The notes under the pieces were generated by a model. It searched no databases, was not told the DNA's origin, and saw only the letters and a list, made by a program, of their open reading frames with translations. Made by a program: the position numbers and the translations under genes. A DNA stretch of 64,000 nt from Burkholderiales bacterium (GTDB lineage: Bacteria > Pseudomonadota > Gammaproteobacteria > Burkholderiales > Burkholderiaceae_C): the NCBI GenBank assembly GCA_016223165.1, contig JACRPO010000001.1, positions 1 to 64,000 of the forward strand, in the 5' to 3' direction. Below, one piece after another: positions 36,390-45,546 of the stretch (within the stretch, counting starts at the first letter, position 1; every line of letters begins with the position of its first letter).

Positions 36390-37276
36390 GGCGCGGCCTC
36401 CGCTGCGTGCTCTGCTGCCTGCTCGATGTTCCCGGCTTCGGGCATGACGCCGAAGTACGCCTCGGTGACCTGCGCGCGTGTCACGTCGGCGCAGCACGCC
36501 TCGAGCACGACGCGCCCTTCGCGCAGGCACAGCACGCGGTCGGCGAACGCGAGCGCGCGCGCCAGGTCCTGCTCCACCAGCAGCAGCGTCGTGCCGGCGT
36601 CCCGGCGCAGCTGGCGCAGGTTGGCGAACACCTCCTCCACGACGAGCGGCGACAGGCCGAGCGACACCTCGTCCAGCAGCAGCACCTCGGGGTTGGTCAT
36701 GAGCGCGCGTGCGATCGCCGCCGCCTGCCGCTGCCCGCCCGAGAGCGCCGCGGCCGGCCGCTCGAGGAAACCGGCGAGCATCGGCAGCGCGTGCAGCACG
36801 CGCTCCAGCGTCCACGGCGTCGCCGCGGTGCTGCCGGCCGCACGACCGTCGCCCCCCGCGCCGCCCCCCGCGCCGCCAGCCGCGCCGTCAGCCGTGCCAC
36901 CGCGGCCGGCCGCTGCGGCGCGCTTGCCGCGGTGTTCGGCGGCGACGCGCAGGTTCTCGCGCACCGTCATCTCGCCGAAGAGCCGCCGGCCCTCGGGCAC
37001 GAGCGCCAGGCCGCGCTGCACGCGGCGGTGCGCGGGCCAGGCGGTCACGTCGTCGCCGGCGAGCCGCACGTGGCCGCCGGCGGCGGGGTGCACGCCGGCC
37101 AGGCAGCGCAGCAGCGTCGTCTTGCCCGCACCGTTGGCGCCGATCAGCGCCACCGCTTCGCCGGGCGCCAGCGCCAGCGACACGTCGCGCACGGCGACGA
37201 GCTGGCCGTGCGTGGCGCGCAGCGAGCGCACTTCGAGCACGGGTGCAGGAGGGGTGGGTGCCGCTTCTTCGATCAT
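36386..37276 (-). CDS. livF: Liv-type ABC transporter ATP-binding protein (LivF), with Gly/Ala insertion
   Basis: A 296-residue ATPase subunit. Walker A is GANGAGKTT (46-54), signature LSGGQRQ near 178-184, Walker B LLLDEVSLGLSP after it. LivF proteins are usually about 235 residues; here an Ala/Gly-rich insertion of roughly 38 residues (116-153) separates the Q-loop region from the signature domain. The ATG 37276 overlaps the livG stop. The insertion is likely a surface loop and should not abolish function, but this is unusual. Confidence 0.88.
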   Translation of the reverse strand: MIEEAAPTPPAPVLEVRSLRATHGQLVAVRDVSLALAPGEAVALIGANGAGKTTLLRCLAGVHPAAGGHVRLAGDDVTAWPAHRRVQRGLALVPEGRRLFGEMTVRENLRVAAEHRGKRAAAAGRGGTADGAAGGAGGGAGGDGRAAGSTAATPWTLERVLHALPMLAGFLERPAAALSGGQRQAAAIARALMTNPEVLLLDEVSLGLSPLVVEEVFANLRQLRRDAGTTLLLVEQDLARALAFADRVLCLREGRVVLEACCADVTRAQVTEAYFGVMPEAGNIEQAAEHAAEAAP

Positions 37277-38007
37277 GCCGCCGCTCCGCCGAGGTAGGCC
37301 GCGACGACGCGCGGGTCGGCCATCACCGCGTGCGGCTCGCCTTCGGCGAGCACGCTGCCGGCGTCCATGCACACGAGGCGGTCGATGACCTTCAGGAGGG
37401 CGTGCAGCACATGCTCGATCCACACCAGCGTCAGCCCGTCACGGCGCAGCTGCGCGACCAGCGCCACCAGCTGCAGCAGCTCGGCCTCGGTGAGGCCGCC
37501 GCCGATCTCGTCCAGCAGCAGCACGCGCGGCTGCGTGGCGAGCGCGCGCGCCAGCTCCAGGCGCTTGCGGTCCAGGAGCCCGAGCGTCGCCGCGGGGCGA
37601 GTGGCGAGCGGCGCGAGGCCGCTCTTCTCGAGCGCCCCGCGCGCCAGCGCCAGCGCCGCGCCGCCGCGCCGGCCGGCACCGTGCTGCGCGGCGACGAGCA
37701 CGTTGTCCAGCACGCTCATGCCGAGGAAGGGCCGCGGCACCTGGTGCGTGCGCGCGATGCCGGCGCGGCAGCGCTGCGCCGCATCGAGTGCCCCGATGTC
37801 GCGGCCTTCGAAGTGCACGCTGCCGGCGCTCGCCGGCAGCGTGCCGGCGAGCACGCCGAACAGCGTCGTCTTGCCCGCGCCGTTGGGGCCGACGATGCCC
37901 AGCGCCTCGCCGCGCCGCACCTGCACGTCCACGCCGAACAGCACCTGCAACGGCCCGAAGTGCTTCACGAGGTCGTGGCCGGCCAGCAGGACGGGGTGAT
38001 CGTCCAT
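37273..38007 (-). CDS. livG: Liv-type ABC transporter ATP-binding protein (LivG)
   Basis: A 244-residue ATPase subunit. Walker A GPNGAGKTT is near residue 40, the LivG-specific GIARTHQVPRPF follows, signature is replaced by LGLLDRKRLELARAL, and Walker B is VLLLDEIGGGL. The conserved C-terminal AYLGG is present. ATG 38007 is used; a TTG 6 nt upstream is possible. It lies 30 bp after livK. Compared with the copy at 439-1296 it is a separate paralogue. Confidence 0.88.
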   Translation of the reverse strand: MDDHPVLLAGHDLVKHFGPLQVLFGVDVQVRRGEALGIVGPNGAGKTTLFGVLAGTLPASAGSVHFEGRDIGALDAAQRCRAGIARTHQVPRPFLGMSVLDNVLVAAQHGAGRRGGAALALARGALEKSGLAPLATRPAATLGLLDRKRLELARALATQPRVLLLDEIGGGLTEAELLQLVALVAQLRRDGLTLVWIEHVLHALLKVIDRLVCMDAGSVLAEGEPHAVMADPRVVAAYLGGAAA

Positions 38008-38037
38008 GGGCAACGGGTCTTCCCGGTCCTCAGGCCT

Positions 38038-39357
38038 TCAGGCCTTCAGGCTGTAGGCCGTCATCTGCGCCGTGACCGGCACCTTCGGGTGGTCGGCATT
38101 CGAGACGATCTCGATGCCGAACTTGTTGCCGCCGCCCTTGCCGCGCAGCCACTGCACGCCGACGAGCCCGGTGGGCGCGCAGTTGGGCACGGGGCCGCTC
38201 GTGAAGTCGATGTCGCCCACCGCGGTCTCGGTCTTGAGCCTGGCCATCGAGGCGGCCAGCGCCGCGCGGTCCTTCGGGTTCACGGCGCCGCGCACGGCGG
38301 CCAGGGCGGCGTCGAACAGCGACGCCGTGGCGCCGAGCTGCTGCTGCCAGGGTTTGCCGCTGGCCTTCTCGTAGCCCTCGGCCAGCTGCGCGCAGCTCAG
38401 GCCCGTGGCCGGCGAGTTGAACGGAAAGCTCTTGTGCCAGTACGCCCCCGCGTGCAGGCCGTGCCCGAGCTGGCCCAGCGCCTCCAGCTCGACGGCGAAG
38501 AGGCCGGCCTTGGCCATCTGCACGATCTTGGTCTGCTGCGCCAGCCCGCGCTGCGCCGCCTGGCGCCAGAACACCGCGAAGTCGGGCGGGAACGGGAAGG
38601 TGTTGAAGATCTCGATGCCTTCCTTCTTGAACGCCGCGATCTGCGCCGAGAAGTCGGTCATGCCGTTCTGGTACGGGCCGGCGTCGAAGACCGTGAAGCC
38701 GGCCTTGTGCAGCGCCGGCATCAGGAGGCCGCGGATGGCGTTGCCGTCGGCGTCGGCCGGCAGCAGCATGCCCACCTTCCTGTTCGTGGCCACCTTGCTC
38801 CACTGGTCGGTGTAGAGCTTGGCGAAGTTGCCCACGCCGAAGCAGAAGTGGTAGGTCCACTTGAAGGGCGAGGGCTCGCCCGGCTTGGCGCCGCGGCCGA
38901 AATAGAACGCCTCCCACGGGCTGGTGGTGGAGAGGGCCGGCACGCCGGCGGCCTCGCAGGCGTCGGCCACCGGGTTCACGGTCTCCGGGGTCGAGGTGGA
39001 CAGCACGAAGTCCACCTTGTCGGCGTTGATCAGTTCCTTGGCCACCGCGGCGGCGCGCACCGGGTTGCTCTGCGTGTCCTTGGCGATGAACTCCAGCTTC
39101 ACCGCCTTGCCGCCGGCGGGCACGCCGGCGGCCGTGTGCCTGCGCACGAGGTCGAGCACGTAACCGTCGCCTTCGCCGAAGAGGGCCAGCGGCCCCGAGC
39201 GCGGGCTGACGAAGCCGATGCGCAGCGTGTCGCTCGGTGTGCCACTTTGCGCGCGCGCCAGCATCGGCATCGCGGCGGTGCCGGCGGCCACGGCGGCGCC
39301 TTGCAGCACGCGGCGGCGGGTGATCGGGGAACGGCGGGTGGGGTGCGGAACGGTCAT
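38038..39357 (-). CDS. livK: Liv-type substrate-binding protein (LivK-like), Tat signal
   Basis: A 439-residue periplasmic binding protein. The N-terminus carries a twin-arginine pattern (TRRRVLQG) and hydrophobic stretch ending ARAQS, so Tat export is likely. The mature part has the two-lobed type I fold of HAAT-family receptors, beginning with LRIGFVSPRSGPLALFGEGD. The ligand cannot be read from sequence; cluster context suggests an aromatic or terpenoid-like acid or alcohol. ATG 39357 is used over GTG 39360. Confidence 0.88.
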   Translation of the reverse strand: MTVPHPTRRSPITRRRVLQGAAVAAGTAAMPMLARAQSGTPSDTLRIGFVSPRSGPLALFGEGDGYVLDLVRRHTAAGVPAGGKAVKLEFIAKDTQSNPVRAAAVAKELINADKVDFVLSTSTPETVNPVADACEAAGVPALSTTSPWEAFYFGRGAKPGEPSPFKWTYHFCFGVGNFAKLYTDQWSKVATNRKVGMLLPADADGNAIRGLLMPALHKAGFTVFDAGPYQNGMTDFSAQIAAFKKEGIEIFNTFPFPPDFAVFWRQAAQRGLAQQTKIVQMAKAGLFAVELEALGQLGHGLHAGAYWHKSFPFNSPATGLSCAQLAEGYEKASGKPWQQQLGATASLFDAALAAVRGAVNPKDRAALAASMARLKTETAVGDIDFTSGPVPNCAPTGLVGVQWLRGKGGGNKFGIEIVSNADHPKVPVTAQMTAYSLKA

Positions 39358-39410
39358 CACGGTCTCCTGGTTAGAGTTGGGGCATGCGTCGCGAGCCCCG
39401 GGTCCTGCCT

Positions 39411-39433
39411 CCTCTCCCGCAGGGCGGGAGAGG
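39411..39433. repeat. 10-bp stem hairpin between ALDH and livK
   Basis: CCTCTCCCGC-AGG-GCGGGAGAGG is a perfect 10-bp stem with a 3-nt loop in the 84-bp gap between the aldehyde dehydrogenase and livK. No T tract follows on the minus strand, so it is not a typical terminator. It may act as an mRNA stabiliser or partial attenuator in the operon. Similar sequences are common intergenic palindromes in beta- and gammaproteobacteria. Confidence 0.6.
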
Positions 39434-39441
39434 GAAAGACA

Positions 39442-40920
39442 TCAGAACGGGAACGGCGGCGGCGCCGACTTCACCGTCACCCACTGCCAGCGCGTGTACT
39501 CGTCGATGTCGGCGGGGCCGCCGACGGCGCTGCCGTTGCCGCCCAGGCCCGGGCCGCCGAAGGGGTTGGTGCACTCGTCGTTCACGGTCTGGTCGTTGAT
39601 GTGCACCATGCCCGCGACGAGCCGCTCGCCGATGGCCATGGCGCGCGCCACGTCGCGGCCGATCACGGCCGCGGCGAGGCCGCCCTGGCTGCTGTTGGCC
39701 AGCGCCACCGCTTCGTCGTCGCTGCGGAAGGTGACGAGGTTGATCACCGGCCCGAAGGGCTCTTCGTCGAAGCTGCGCATGCCCGGCCGCACGCCCGAGA
39801 GCACGGTGGGCTTGTAGCAAAGGCCTTCGAAGGTGCCGCCGGCTTCGAGCTTCGCGCCGGCCTTCAGCGTGTCCTTGACGACGGCGTCGAAGCGCTCGAG
39901 CTGCTTCCTGTCGATCATCGGCCCGAGCGCCACGCGGCCGCTGGCGCCGTCGCCCACGGGCAGGTGCGTGGCCTTGCCGACGAGGCGCTGCTTCAGCCCC
40001 TCGGCCACCGCCTCGTGCACGAGGACGCGGTTGCTGGCCATGCAGATCTGCCCCTGGTGGAACCAGGCGCCGAAGGCGGCGGCGCTGGCCGCCGCGTCGA
40101 GGTCGGCGTCGTCGAGGATGACGAGGTTGTTGGCGCCGCCGAGCTCGAGCGACACCTTCTTCAGGTGGCGGCCCGCGAGCTCGCCGATGCGCCGGCCGAC
40201 GCCGGGCGAGCCGGTGAAGGCGATCATCGGCACGCGCGCGTCGGTGACGAGCGCCTCGCCCGCTTCGGCGTCGCCGGGCAGCACCTGCAGCACGCCGGCC
40301 GGCAGCCCGGCGTGCTTGAACGCCTCGGCCATGATGACGCCGCCCGAGAACGGCGTGCGCGGATCGGGCTTGAGCACCACCGCGTTGCCCAGCGCCAGCG
40401 CCGGGGCCACCGAGCGGATGCCGAGGATGAGCGGGAAGTTGAACGGCGAGATCACGCCCACCACGCCGTGCGGCACGCGCTTGGCGAGCGACAGGCGGCC
40501 CGGCGTGCTCGGCAGCACCTGGCCCTGTGCCTGCATCGGCAGGCCAGCGGCGATCTGGGCGAGCACGATGGCTTCCTTCACCTCGTGCTGGCCCTTGGGG
40601 ACGACGCCGCCGGTCTCGCGCGCGATGGCCATCGCCAGCTCGTCGAAGTGCTGCTGCAGCCACTGCGCGGCGCGCAGCAGCACGGCGGCGCGATCGCGCG
40701 GGTTCAGCGCCGCCCAGGCCGGCTGCGCGGCCTGCGCGCGACCGATGGCTTCGCGCATGTCCTCGGCGCTGGCGATGCCCACCTGGCCGAGCGCGGCGCC
40801 GGTGGCCGGCTCGGTGACCGGGCGCGTGCCGCCACGCGGCGTGCGCCACTGGCCGTTGTCGAAGAGGCGGCCGGCGGTGGCGTCGGCGTCGATGAAGGGA
40901 AGTGTTTCGGGGGCACCCAT
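39442..40920 (-). CDS. NAD-dependent aldehyde dehydrogenase (benzaldehyde/vanillin type)
   Basis: A 492-residue aldehyde dehydrogenase. Catalytic Glu259 is in LELGGANN and the nucleophile Cys293 is in GQICMASNR. The NAD site includes FTGSPGVG near 235-242. PFNFPL (159-164) supplies the catalytic Asn. Among ALDHs the pattern fits the benzaldehyde/vanillin/coniferyl-aldehyde group. AGGAG precedes ATG 40920. It is the promoter-proximal gene of the minus-strand cluster, behind a sigma-54-like promoter and divergent from a XylR-type activator. Confidence 0.88.
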   Translation of the reverse strand: MGAPETLPFIDADATAGRLFDNGQWRTPRGGTRPVTEPATGAALGQVGIASAEDMREAIGRAQAAQPAWAALNPRDRAAVLLRAAQWLQQHFDELAMAIARETGGVVPKGQHEVKEAIVLAQIAAGLPMQAQGQVLPSTPGRLSLAKRVPHGVVGVISPFNFPLILGIRSVAPALALGNAVVLKPDPRTPFSGGVIMAEAFKHAGLPAGVLQVLPGDAEAGEALVTDARVPMIAFTGSPGVGRRIGELAGRHLKKVSLELGGANNLVILDDADLDAAASAAAFGAWFHQGQICMASNRVLVHEAVAEGLKQRLVGKATHLPVGDGASGRVALGPMIDRKQLERFDAVVKDTLKAGAKLEAGGTFEGLCYKPTVLSGVRPGMRSFDEEPFGPVINLVTFRSDDEAVALANSSQGGLAAAVIGRDVARAMAIGERLVAGMVHINDQTVNDECTNPFGGPGLGGNGSAVGGPADIDEYTRWQWVTVKSAPPPFPF

Positions 40921-41000
40921 GTCGTCTCCTTGCTCGAGCGATCGAAGCGCCGGTGGCGCGCCGATCGGCGGGGTCAGGCCTTGCGGCATGCCCGCTCGAT

Positions 41001-41016
41001 CGCAAGGGGCGGGCCG
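41001..41016 (-). promoter_or_regulatory. Candidate sigma-54 promoter for the ALDH-liv operon
   Basis: Read on the minus strand, CGGCCC-N4-CCTTGCG includes GG-N10-GC (GG at 41014-41015, GC at 41002-41003), the invariant spacing of -24/-12 promoters, with TTGC as a good -12 element and a weaker -24 (TGGCAC consensus). It is about 82 bp upstream of the ALDH start and on the correct strand. Confidence 0.45.
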
Positions 41017-41148
41017 CCGGTGCGCGCCGCAGGCCCTTGCCGCACCGCACACGAGGCCTGCGCTGCGAGGGACGCCTCCGCACTTTCCCTGAGCCCTCGG
41101 ACACCCCGATCCCGATGCCCGAACCCCCGTGCTAACCCTCGGTTCGGC

Positions 41149-41165
41149 TTGATCAATTGATGCAA
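41149..41165. promoter_or_regulatory. Candidate upstream activating sequence for the XylR-type regulator
   Basis: TTGATCAATTGATGCAA is nearly the inverted repeat TTGATCAATTGATCAA, resembling the activator sites reported for XylR/DmpR-class proteins, with one extra base. It is about 135 bp upstream of the sigma-54-like promoter, a normal activator distance, and just before the regulator's own start, which would allow autoregulation. Confidence 0.55.
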
Positions 41166-41219
41166 TGGCCACGACACTCGCGGGCCCCGCTCGATCATTT
41201 GCTCCAGTCCCTTCGCCAA

Positions 41220-43157
41220 ATGCCGCACACGCTTGCACGCATCTCGCTGGCCGAGGTGTCCCGCGCCACCGGCGCGCTGATGCGCCGCGGCGACCCGCTG
41301 CCGGCCGAGGCGCAGAACCGGCCGCGGCTGGAGGACATCACCGAGTGCCTGTTCTTCAGCCCCGGCGACGGCCGCATCTGGCTGAACGACCAGCGCATGG
41401 TGCTGATGCACACCGCCTCCATCGGCACGCTGCGCCGCGAGCTCATCGAGACGCTGGGCATCGAGCGCGCGCGCGGGCTGCTCACGCGCGCCGGCTACGA
41501 GTCGGGGGCACGCGATGCGCGCCTGGTGCGCGAGCGCTGGCCCGAAGGCGACCTCGTCTCGGTGTTCATGGCCGGCACCAAGCTGCACACGCTGGAGGGC
41601 ATCGTCAAGGTCGAGCCGGTGGAGTTCGAGATCGACCCGGCGCGCGGCCACTACCACGGCGAGTTCCTCTGGCACAACGCCACCGAGGACGACGAGCACA
41701 TCCGCGCCTACGGCATCGGCACCGAGCCGGCGTGCTGGATGCAGACCGGCTATGCGATGGGCTACGTCACCGGGCTGATGGGGCGGCTCGTGGTCTTCCG
41801 CGAGATCGAGTGCCGCTCGATGGGCGCGGCGCAGTGCCGCGTCGTCGGCAAGGTGGCCGAGGCCTGGGGCGACGTGAGCGAGGACCTGCGCTACCTGAAC
41901 GCGCAGGACTTCCTCGCCACGCGCACGCACGGCAGTTCGCCGCAGGCGGTGCTGGGCTCGAAGGCGCTGCTCGGTGGCGCTGTCGGCGGCGACGGCACGC
42001 CGGGCGAGGCGGCGGGCGGCGACATGGTCGGCGTGTCCTCGGCGTTCAAGGCCGCATGCCACATGCTCACGCGCGTGGCGCCGACCAAGGCCTCGGTGCT
42101 GTTCAGCGGCGAGTCCGGCGTCGGCAAGGAGATGTTCGCGAGCACGCTGCATCGCGTCAGCGCGCGGCGCGAGCGGCCGTTCGTGGCCGTCAACTGCGCC
42201 GCGATCCCCGACTCGCTGCTGGAGAGCGAGCTCTTCGGCGTCGAGCGCGGCGCCTTCACCGGCGCCACGGTGTCACGCGCGGGCCGCTTCGAGCGCGCCG
42301 ACGGCGGCACGCTGTTCCTGGACGAGATCGGCACGCTCAGCCTGCCGAGCCAGGGCAAGCTCCTGCGCGCGCTGCAGCAAGGCGAGATCGAACGCGTGGG
42401 CGGCTCGCGCACGATCAGCGTCGACGTGCGCGTCGTCGCCGCCACCAACGTCGACCTGCGCGAGGAGGTGAAGGCCGGGCGCTTCCGCGAAGACCTGTTC
42501 TACCGGCTGGACGTGTACCCGATCCACCTGCCGCCGCTGCGCGAACGGCGCGAGGACATCCCGCTCCTGCTGTCGCACTTCCTGCATCTGTACGGCCGCA
42601 CGCACGGGCGGCGGATGGTGGGCTACGCGCCGCGTGCGGTGAAGGCGCTGATGGGCTATGCGTTCCCCGGCAACATCCGCGAGCTGCAGAACATGGTCGA
42701 GCGCGGCGTCATCAGCGCCGACGAGGGTGGCGTGATCGACCTGCCGCACATGCTGCGCAAGGAGCAGTTGGGCGACGCCACCTGGCTGGCGGTGGGCGCG
42801 AGCGGCAACCTGGCCCAGGCCGCCGGCGCGCCGCACGAGGCTCCGCACGAGGCTCCGCACGAGGCACCAGCGGGAAGCCGGCGCGCGCCGGCGGGGGATG
42901 CGACCGGTGCGGCCGGTGCCCCGACCCTGCCGCCGGCGCCTGCCGGCCCGGCGCCGGTGGCCCTGCTGGACAGGCTCTGCGACGCCGCCGGCGCGATCCG
43001 GCTGGAGGCCCTGGAGCAGCAGCTGCTGCGCGAAGCCGTCGAGCGTGCCGGGGGCAACCTCTCCGCGGCCGCGCGCCTGCTGGGCCTGACGCGCGCGCAA
43101 CTGGCCTACCGCCTGAAGGCCGCTTCGACGCTCAATCGACGAAGAAGTCGGGCATGA
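41220..43157 (+). CDS. Sigma-54-dependent activator, XylR/DmpR type
   Basis: A 645-residue enhancer-binding protein. Residues about 35-140 are a XylR_N-type aromatic-sensing domain ([23 protein letters not shown]). A V4R-like domain (about 145-215) holds candidate metal ligands C172, C198 and C206. The AAA+ domain has Walker A GESGVGKE (297-304) and the sigma-54-contacting GAFTGA (344-349). A 3x AP-H-E repeat linker leads to a Fis-type HTH at the C-terminus. ATG 41220 is preferred; ATG 41160 would overlap the candidate activator site. The inducer is likely an aromatic compound. Confidence 0.9.
   Translation: MPHTLARISLAEVSRATGALMRRGDPLPAEAQNRPRLEDITECLFFSPGDGRIWLNDQRMVLMHTASIGTLRRELIETLGIERARGLLTRAGYESGARDARLVRERWPEGDLVSVFMAGTKLHTLEGIVKVEPVEFEIDPARGHYHGEFLWHNATEDDEHIRAYGIGTEPACWMQTGYAMGYVTGLMGRLVVFREIECRSMGAAQCRVVGKVAEAWGDVSEDLRYLNAQDFLATRTHGSSPQAVLGSKALLGGAVGGDGTPGEAAGGDMVGVSSAFKAACHMLTRVAPTKASVLFSGESGVGKEMFASTLHRVSARRERPFVAVNCAAIPDSLLESELFGVERGAFTGATVSRAGRFERADGGTLFLDEIGTLSLPSQGKLLRALQQGEIERVGGSRTISVDVRVVAATNVDLREEVKAGRFREDLFYRLDVYPIHLPPLRERREDIPLLLSHFLHLYGRTHGRRMVGYAPRAVKALMGYAFPGNIRELQNMVERGVISADEGGVIDLPHMLRKEQLGDATWLAVGASGNLAQAAGAPHEAPHEAPHEAPAGSRRAPAGDATGAAGAPTLPPAPAGPAPVALLDRLCDAAGAIRLEALEQQLLREAVERAGGNLSAAARLLGLTRAQLAYRLKAASTLNRRRSRA
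42828..42863. repeat. 12-bp coding tandem repeat, 3 copies
   Basis: GCNCCGCACGAG repeats three times in frame, giving APHE units in the linker between the AAA+ domain and the HTH of the XylR-type regulator. This is a slippage-prone repeat that could change linker length. Confidence 0.8.
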
Positions 43158-43977
43158 AGTTCTTGTTCCCCGGCGTCATCGAGTAGCGGTCGACGTCGGT
43201 CACGCCGTGCTGCGCGAGCAGCGTGTCGTCGATGAAGAAGTTGCCGGTGGTCTTCTTCGCGTCGCTGGTGAGGATGAACCAGGCCGCATCGGCCAGGATC
43301 TCGGGCTTGCGGCACAGCGCCAGGTCCACGCCCGGGATCATCTGCAGCGCCGCGGTGGCGATGGCCGTGCGCGGCCACAGGCTGTTGACGCCGATGCCGT
43401 GCGGGCGGAACTCGCCGGCGTGCCCGAGCGTGCACTCGCTCATGCCGTACTTGGCCATCGTGTAGGCGACGTGGCCCTTGAACCAGTGCTCCTTCATGGA
43501 AAGCGGCGGGCTCATGTTCAGCACATGCGGGTTGCGCCCGGCCTTGGCGCTCTTGATGAGCTCGGGCAGGCAGGCCTGCGTGCAGCAGTAGGTGCCGCGC
43601 ACGTTGACGCCGAACATGAGGTCGAAGCGCTTCATCGGCGTCATCGGCGTCGGCGTGAGGCTGATGGCGCTGGCGTTGTTGACGAGGATGTCGATGCCGC
43701 CGAAGCGCTCGACGCCGGCCTTCACCGCCGCGGCCACGGCCTCCTCGTCGCGAATGTCGGTGGGCACCGGCAGCGCCTGGCCGCCGGCGGCGACGATGGC
43801 CTCAGCGGCGCTGTACAGCGTGCCGGGCAGCTTGGGGTTCGGCTCGGTCGTCTTGGCCACCAGGACGATGTTCGCACCATCGGCCGCCGCCCGCGTGGCG
43901 ATGGCCAGGCCGATGCCGCGGCTCGCGCCGGTGACGAAGAGCGTCTTGCCCTTCAGTGTCGCGCTTGGAGAGTTCAT
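43132..43977 (-). CDS. SDR-family oxidoreductase (HSDL2-like)
   Basis: A 281-residue short-chain dehydrogenase. The nucleotide motif is TGASRGIG (16-23), NNASAISLT follows, and catalytic YTMAK has the YxxxK pair. The long C-terminal segment with [15 protein letters not shown] matches the hydroxysteroid-dehydrogenase-like-2 group, linked to fatty-acid or steroid metabolism. It is convergent with the XylR-type gene (26-bp overlap) and follows the SGNH hydrolase gene on its strand. Confidence 0.88.
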   Translation of the reverse strand: MNSPSATLKGKTLFVTGASRGIGLAIATRAAADGANIVLVAKTTEPNPKLPGTLYSAAEAIVAAGGQALPVPTDIRDEEAVAAAVKAGVERFGGIDILVNNASAISLTPTPMTPMKRFDLMFGVNVRGTYCCTQACLPELIKSAKAGRNPHVLNMSPPLSMKEHWFKGHVAYTMAKYGMSECTLGHAGEFRPHGIGVNSLWPRTAIATAALQMIPGVDLALCRKPEILADAAWFILTSDAKKTTGNFFIDDTLLAQHGVTDVDRYSMTPGNKNFMPDFFVD

Positions 43978-44728
43978 CGGGGTGTTCCTCCTCGTTCTCG
44001 TTTCTCTCGTCTCGGTGTGGCCCGAGCAGCTGCAAAAGATGCAGGGCGATGTCGTGCGCCACCTGCCGGTAGGCGGGGGCGCCGGGGTGGAAGCCGTCGC
44101 GGGCCATGACGCCGCGGTTCAGGTGCAGGTCCACCGGCACGCGCGAGACGTCGCCGCGGCCGGCCGCCCACTCGTGCAGCGCGCGGTCGTGCCGGCGGGC
44201 GTCGGCGCCGGCGACCCAGCGCAGCGGCTGCGGCAGGCCCGGGAACTGGTGCACCGGCGGCAGCGGCGCGAAGGCGACGTGGCGCACGCCCTTGGCATTG
44301 CGCAGCCAGTTGGCGAGCGCCTCGCGGGCGGCCATGGCGCGCGCCGTGGGCACCTGGTCGACGACATCGTTGACGCCGGTGACGATGACGGCGATCTCGG
44401 CGTCGATGGCGGCCTCGTGCTCGCGCAGCAGCTCGTGCATCTGCGCCGACGTGAGGCCCGAGCGGGCGATCAGGCGCCAGTGCACGCGGCAGCGCGCCAG
44501 CGTGGCCAGCGTGTCGGCCAAGGGCGACGCCAGCGCGTCGCACTGATCGGCCACGCCGACACCGGCGGCCGAAGAATCGCCGGCGATCAGCAGCGAGAGC
44601 GGGCGGCCGGCGCCGACGACGCCGGCCCGTTCACCCGCGGCCTCGGGCAGGCGCGGCAGGCGGGCGCGCGTGCGCAGCGCCTGCGCGACGAGCAGGGGGC
44701 TCAGCAGCAGCTTGGCGGTGAGCGACAT
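43802..44728 (-). CDS. SGNH/GDSL hydrolase, with C-terminal run-on
   Basis: A hydrolase of the SGNH family (esterase/lipase). Block I IAGDSSAAGVGV has the nucleophile Ser, block III is TGVNDVV, and block V is DGFHPG with the Asp-x-x-His pair. The first 25 residues are hydrophobic (LLLSPLLVAQAL) and may be a membrane anchor. The frame is 308 residues; the last 60 overlap the next gene (SDR) by 176 nt on the same strand and are low-complexity Arg/His/Glu. The natural end is probably near residue 245. Confidence 0.75.
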   Translation of the reverse strand: MSLTAKLLLSPLLVAQALRTRARLPRLPEAAGERAGVVGAGRPLSLLIAGDSSAAGVGVADQCDALASPLADTLATLARCRVHWRLIARSGLTSAQMHELLREHEAAIDAEIAVIVTGVNDVVDQVPTARAMAAREALANWLRNAKGVRHVAFAPLPPVHQFPGLPQPLRWVAGADARRHDRALHEWAAGRGDVSRVPVDLHLNRGVMARDGFHPGAPAYRQVAHDIALHLLQLLGPHRDERNENEEEHPDELSKRDTEGQDALRHRREPRHRPGHRHAGGGRWCEHRPGGQDDRAEPQAARHAVQRR

Positions 44729-44769
44729 GGGCGAGCCGGGCGTGTCGTCGGTGAGCTGCCGTGGCGAGT

Positions 44770-45546
44770 TCAGAACTTCGAGAAATCGGGCTTGCGCTTC
44801 TGGAAGAAGGCCTGGAAGGCTTCCATCGCCTCCGGGCTCTTCAGGCGTGCGGCGAACGTCGTGGTCTCGGTGCGGATGGTGTTGACGATCTGCTCTCGCA
44901 TCGGCGCGCGCAGCAGGCGCTTGGCCTCGCGCACGGCGGCCGGCGGCAGCGCGTTGAAGCGCTCGGCGACGCGGCGCGCATGGTGTACCACCTCGCCGGC
45001 GGGGATGACGGCATTGGCGATGCCGCATTCGACGGCCGTCTCGCCGGTGAAGGGCTCGGCCAGCAGGATCTTCTCGGCGCTGCGGCGCTGCCCCATCAGC
45101 TGCGGCACGAGCAGGCTGGAGGCGAACTCGGGCACGAGGCCGAGGCCGACGAAGGGCATCGCGAGGCGCGCTTCGTCGGAGACGTAGACGAGGTCGCAGT
45201 GCAGCAGCATCGTCGTGCCGATGCCCACGGCGGCGCCGGTGACGGCGGCGACCACCGGCTTGTCGCAGTCGATGAGCGCCAGCATGAAGCGGATCACTGG
45301 CGTGTCCATCGGGTCGCCGCCGCTCGTCTCGCGGCCGCGCTTCATGAAGTCCTCGAGGTCGTTGCCCGAGGTGAAGATGCCGGGCTGGCCGGTGATGAGC
45401 AGGGCGCGCACGGCCTTGTCCTCGCGCGCGGCATTGATCGCGTCGGCCATCGCCTGGTACATGTCGACCGTCAGCGCGTTCTTCTTCTCGGGGCGCGCGA
45501 TCTCGATCGTCGCGACGCCGTTGTGGGTGGCGGTCTTGATGGTCAT
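44770..45546 (-). CDS. Enoyl-CoA hydratase/isomerase
   Basis: A 258-residue crotonase-fold enzyme. The oxyanion-hole segments are TSGNDLEDF (about 60) and AAVTGAAVGIGTTMLLHCD (about 100-118). The Glu of GLVPEFASS (about 138) matches one catalytic glutamate; the other typical Glu is less clear, so hydratase versus isomerase is open. The start overlaps the DUF1569 lipoprotein stop (TCAT at 45543-45546). It belongs to the fatty-acid oxidation cluster. Confidence 0.88.
   Translation of the reverse strand: MTIKTATHNGVATIEIARPEKKNALTVDMYQAMADAINAAREDKAVRALLITGQPGIFTSGNDLEDFMKRGRETSGGDPMDTPVIRFMLALIDCDKPVVAAVTGAAVGIGTTMLLHCDLVYVSDEARLAMPFVGLGLVPEFASSLLVPQLMGQRRSAEKILLAEPFTGETAVECGIANAVIPAGEVVHHARRVAERFNALPPAAVREAKRLLRAPMREQIVNTIRTETTTFAARLKSPEAMEAFQAFFQKRKPDFSKF

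Noticed and set aside
36709..41160. A 1483-codon open frame on the plus strand
   Set aside because: It is antisense to livF, livG, livK and the aldehyde dehydrogenase, with biased GC-rich composition and no motifs.
41160..41219. Earlier ATG (41160) as the XylR-type start
   Set aside because: It lies inside the candidate activator site, and the family-like sequence begins at the ATG at 41220.
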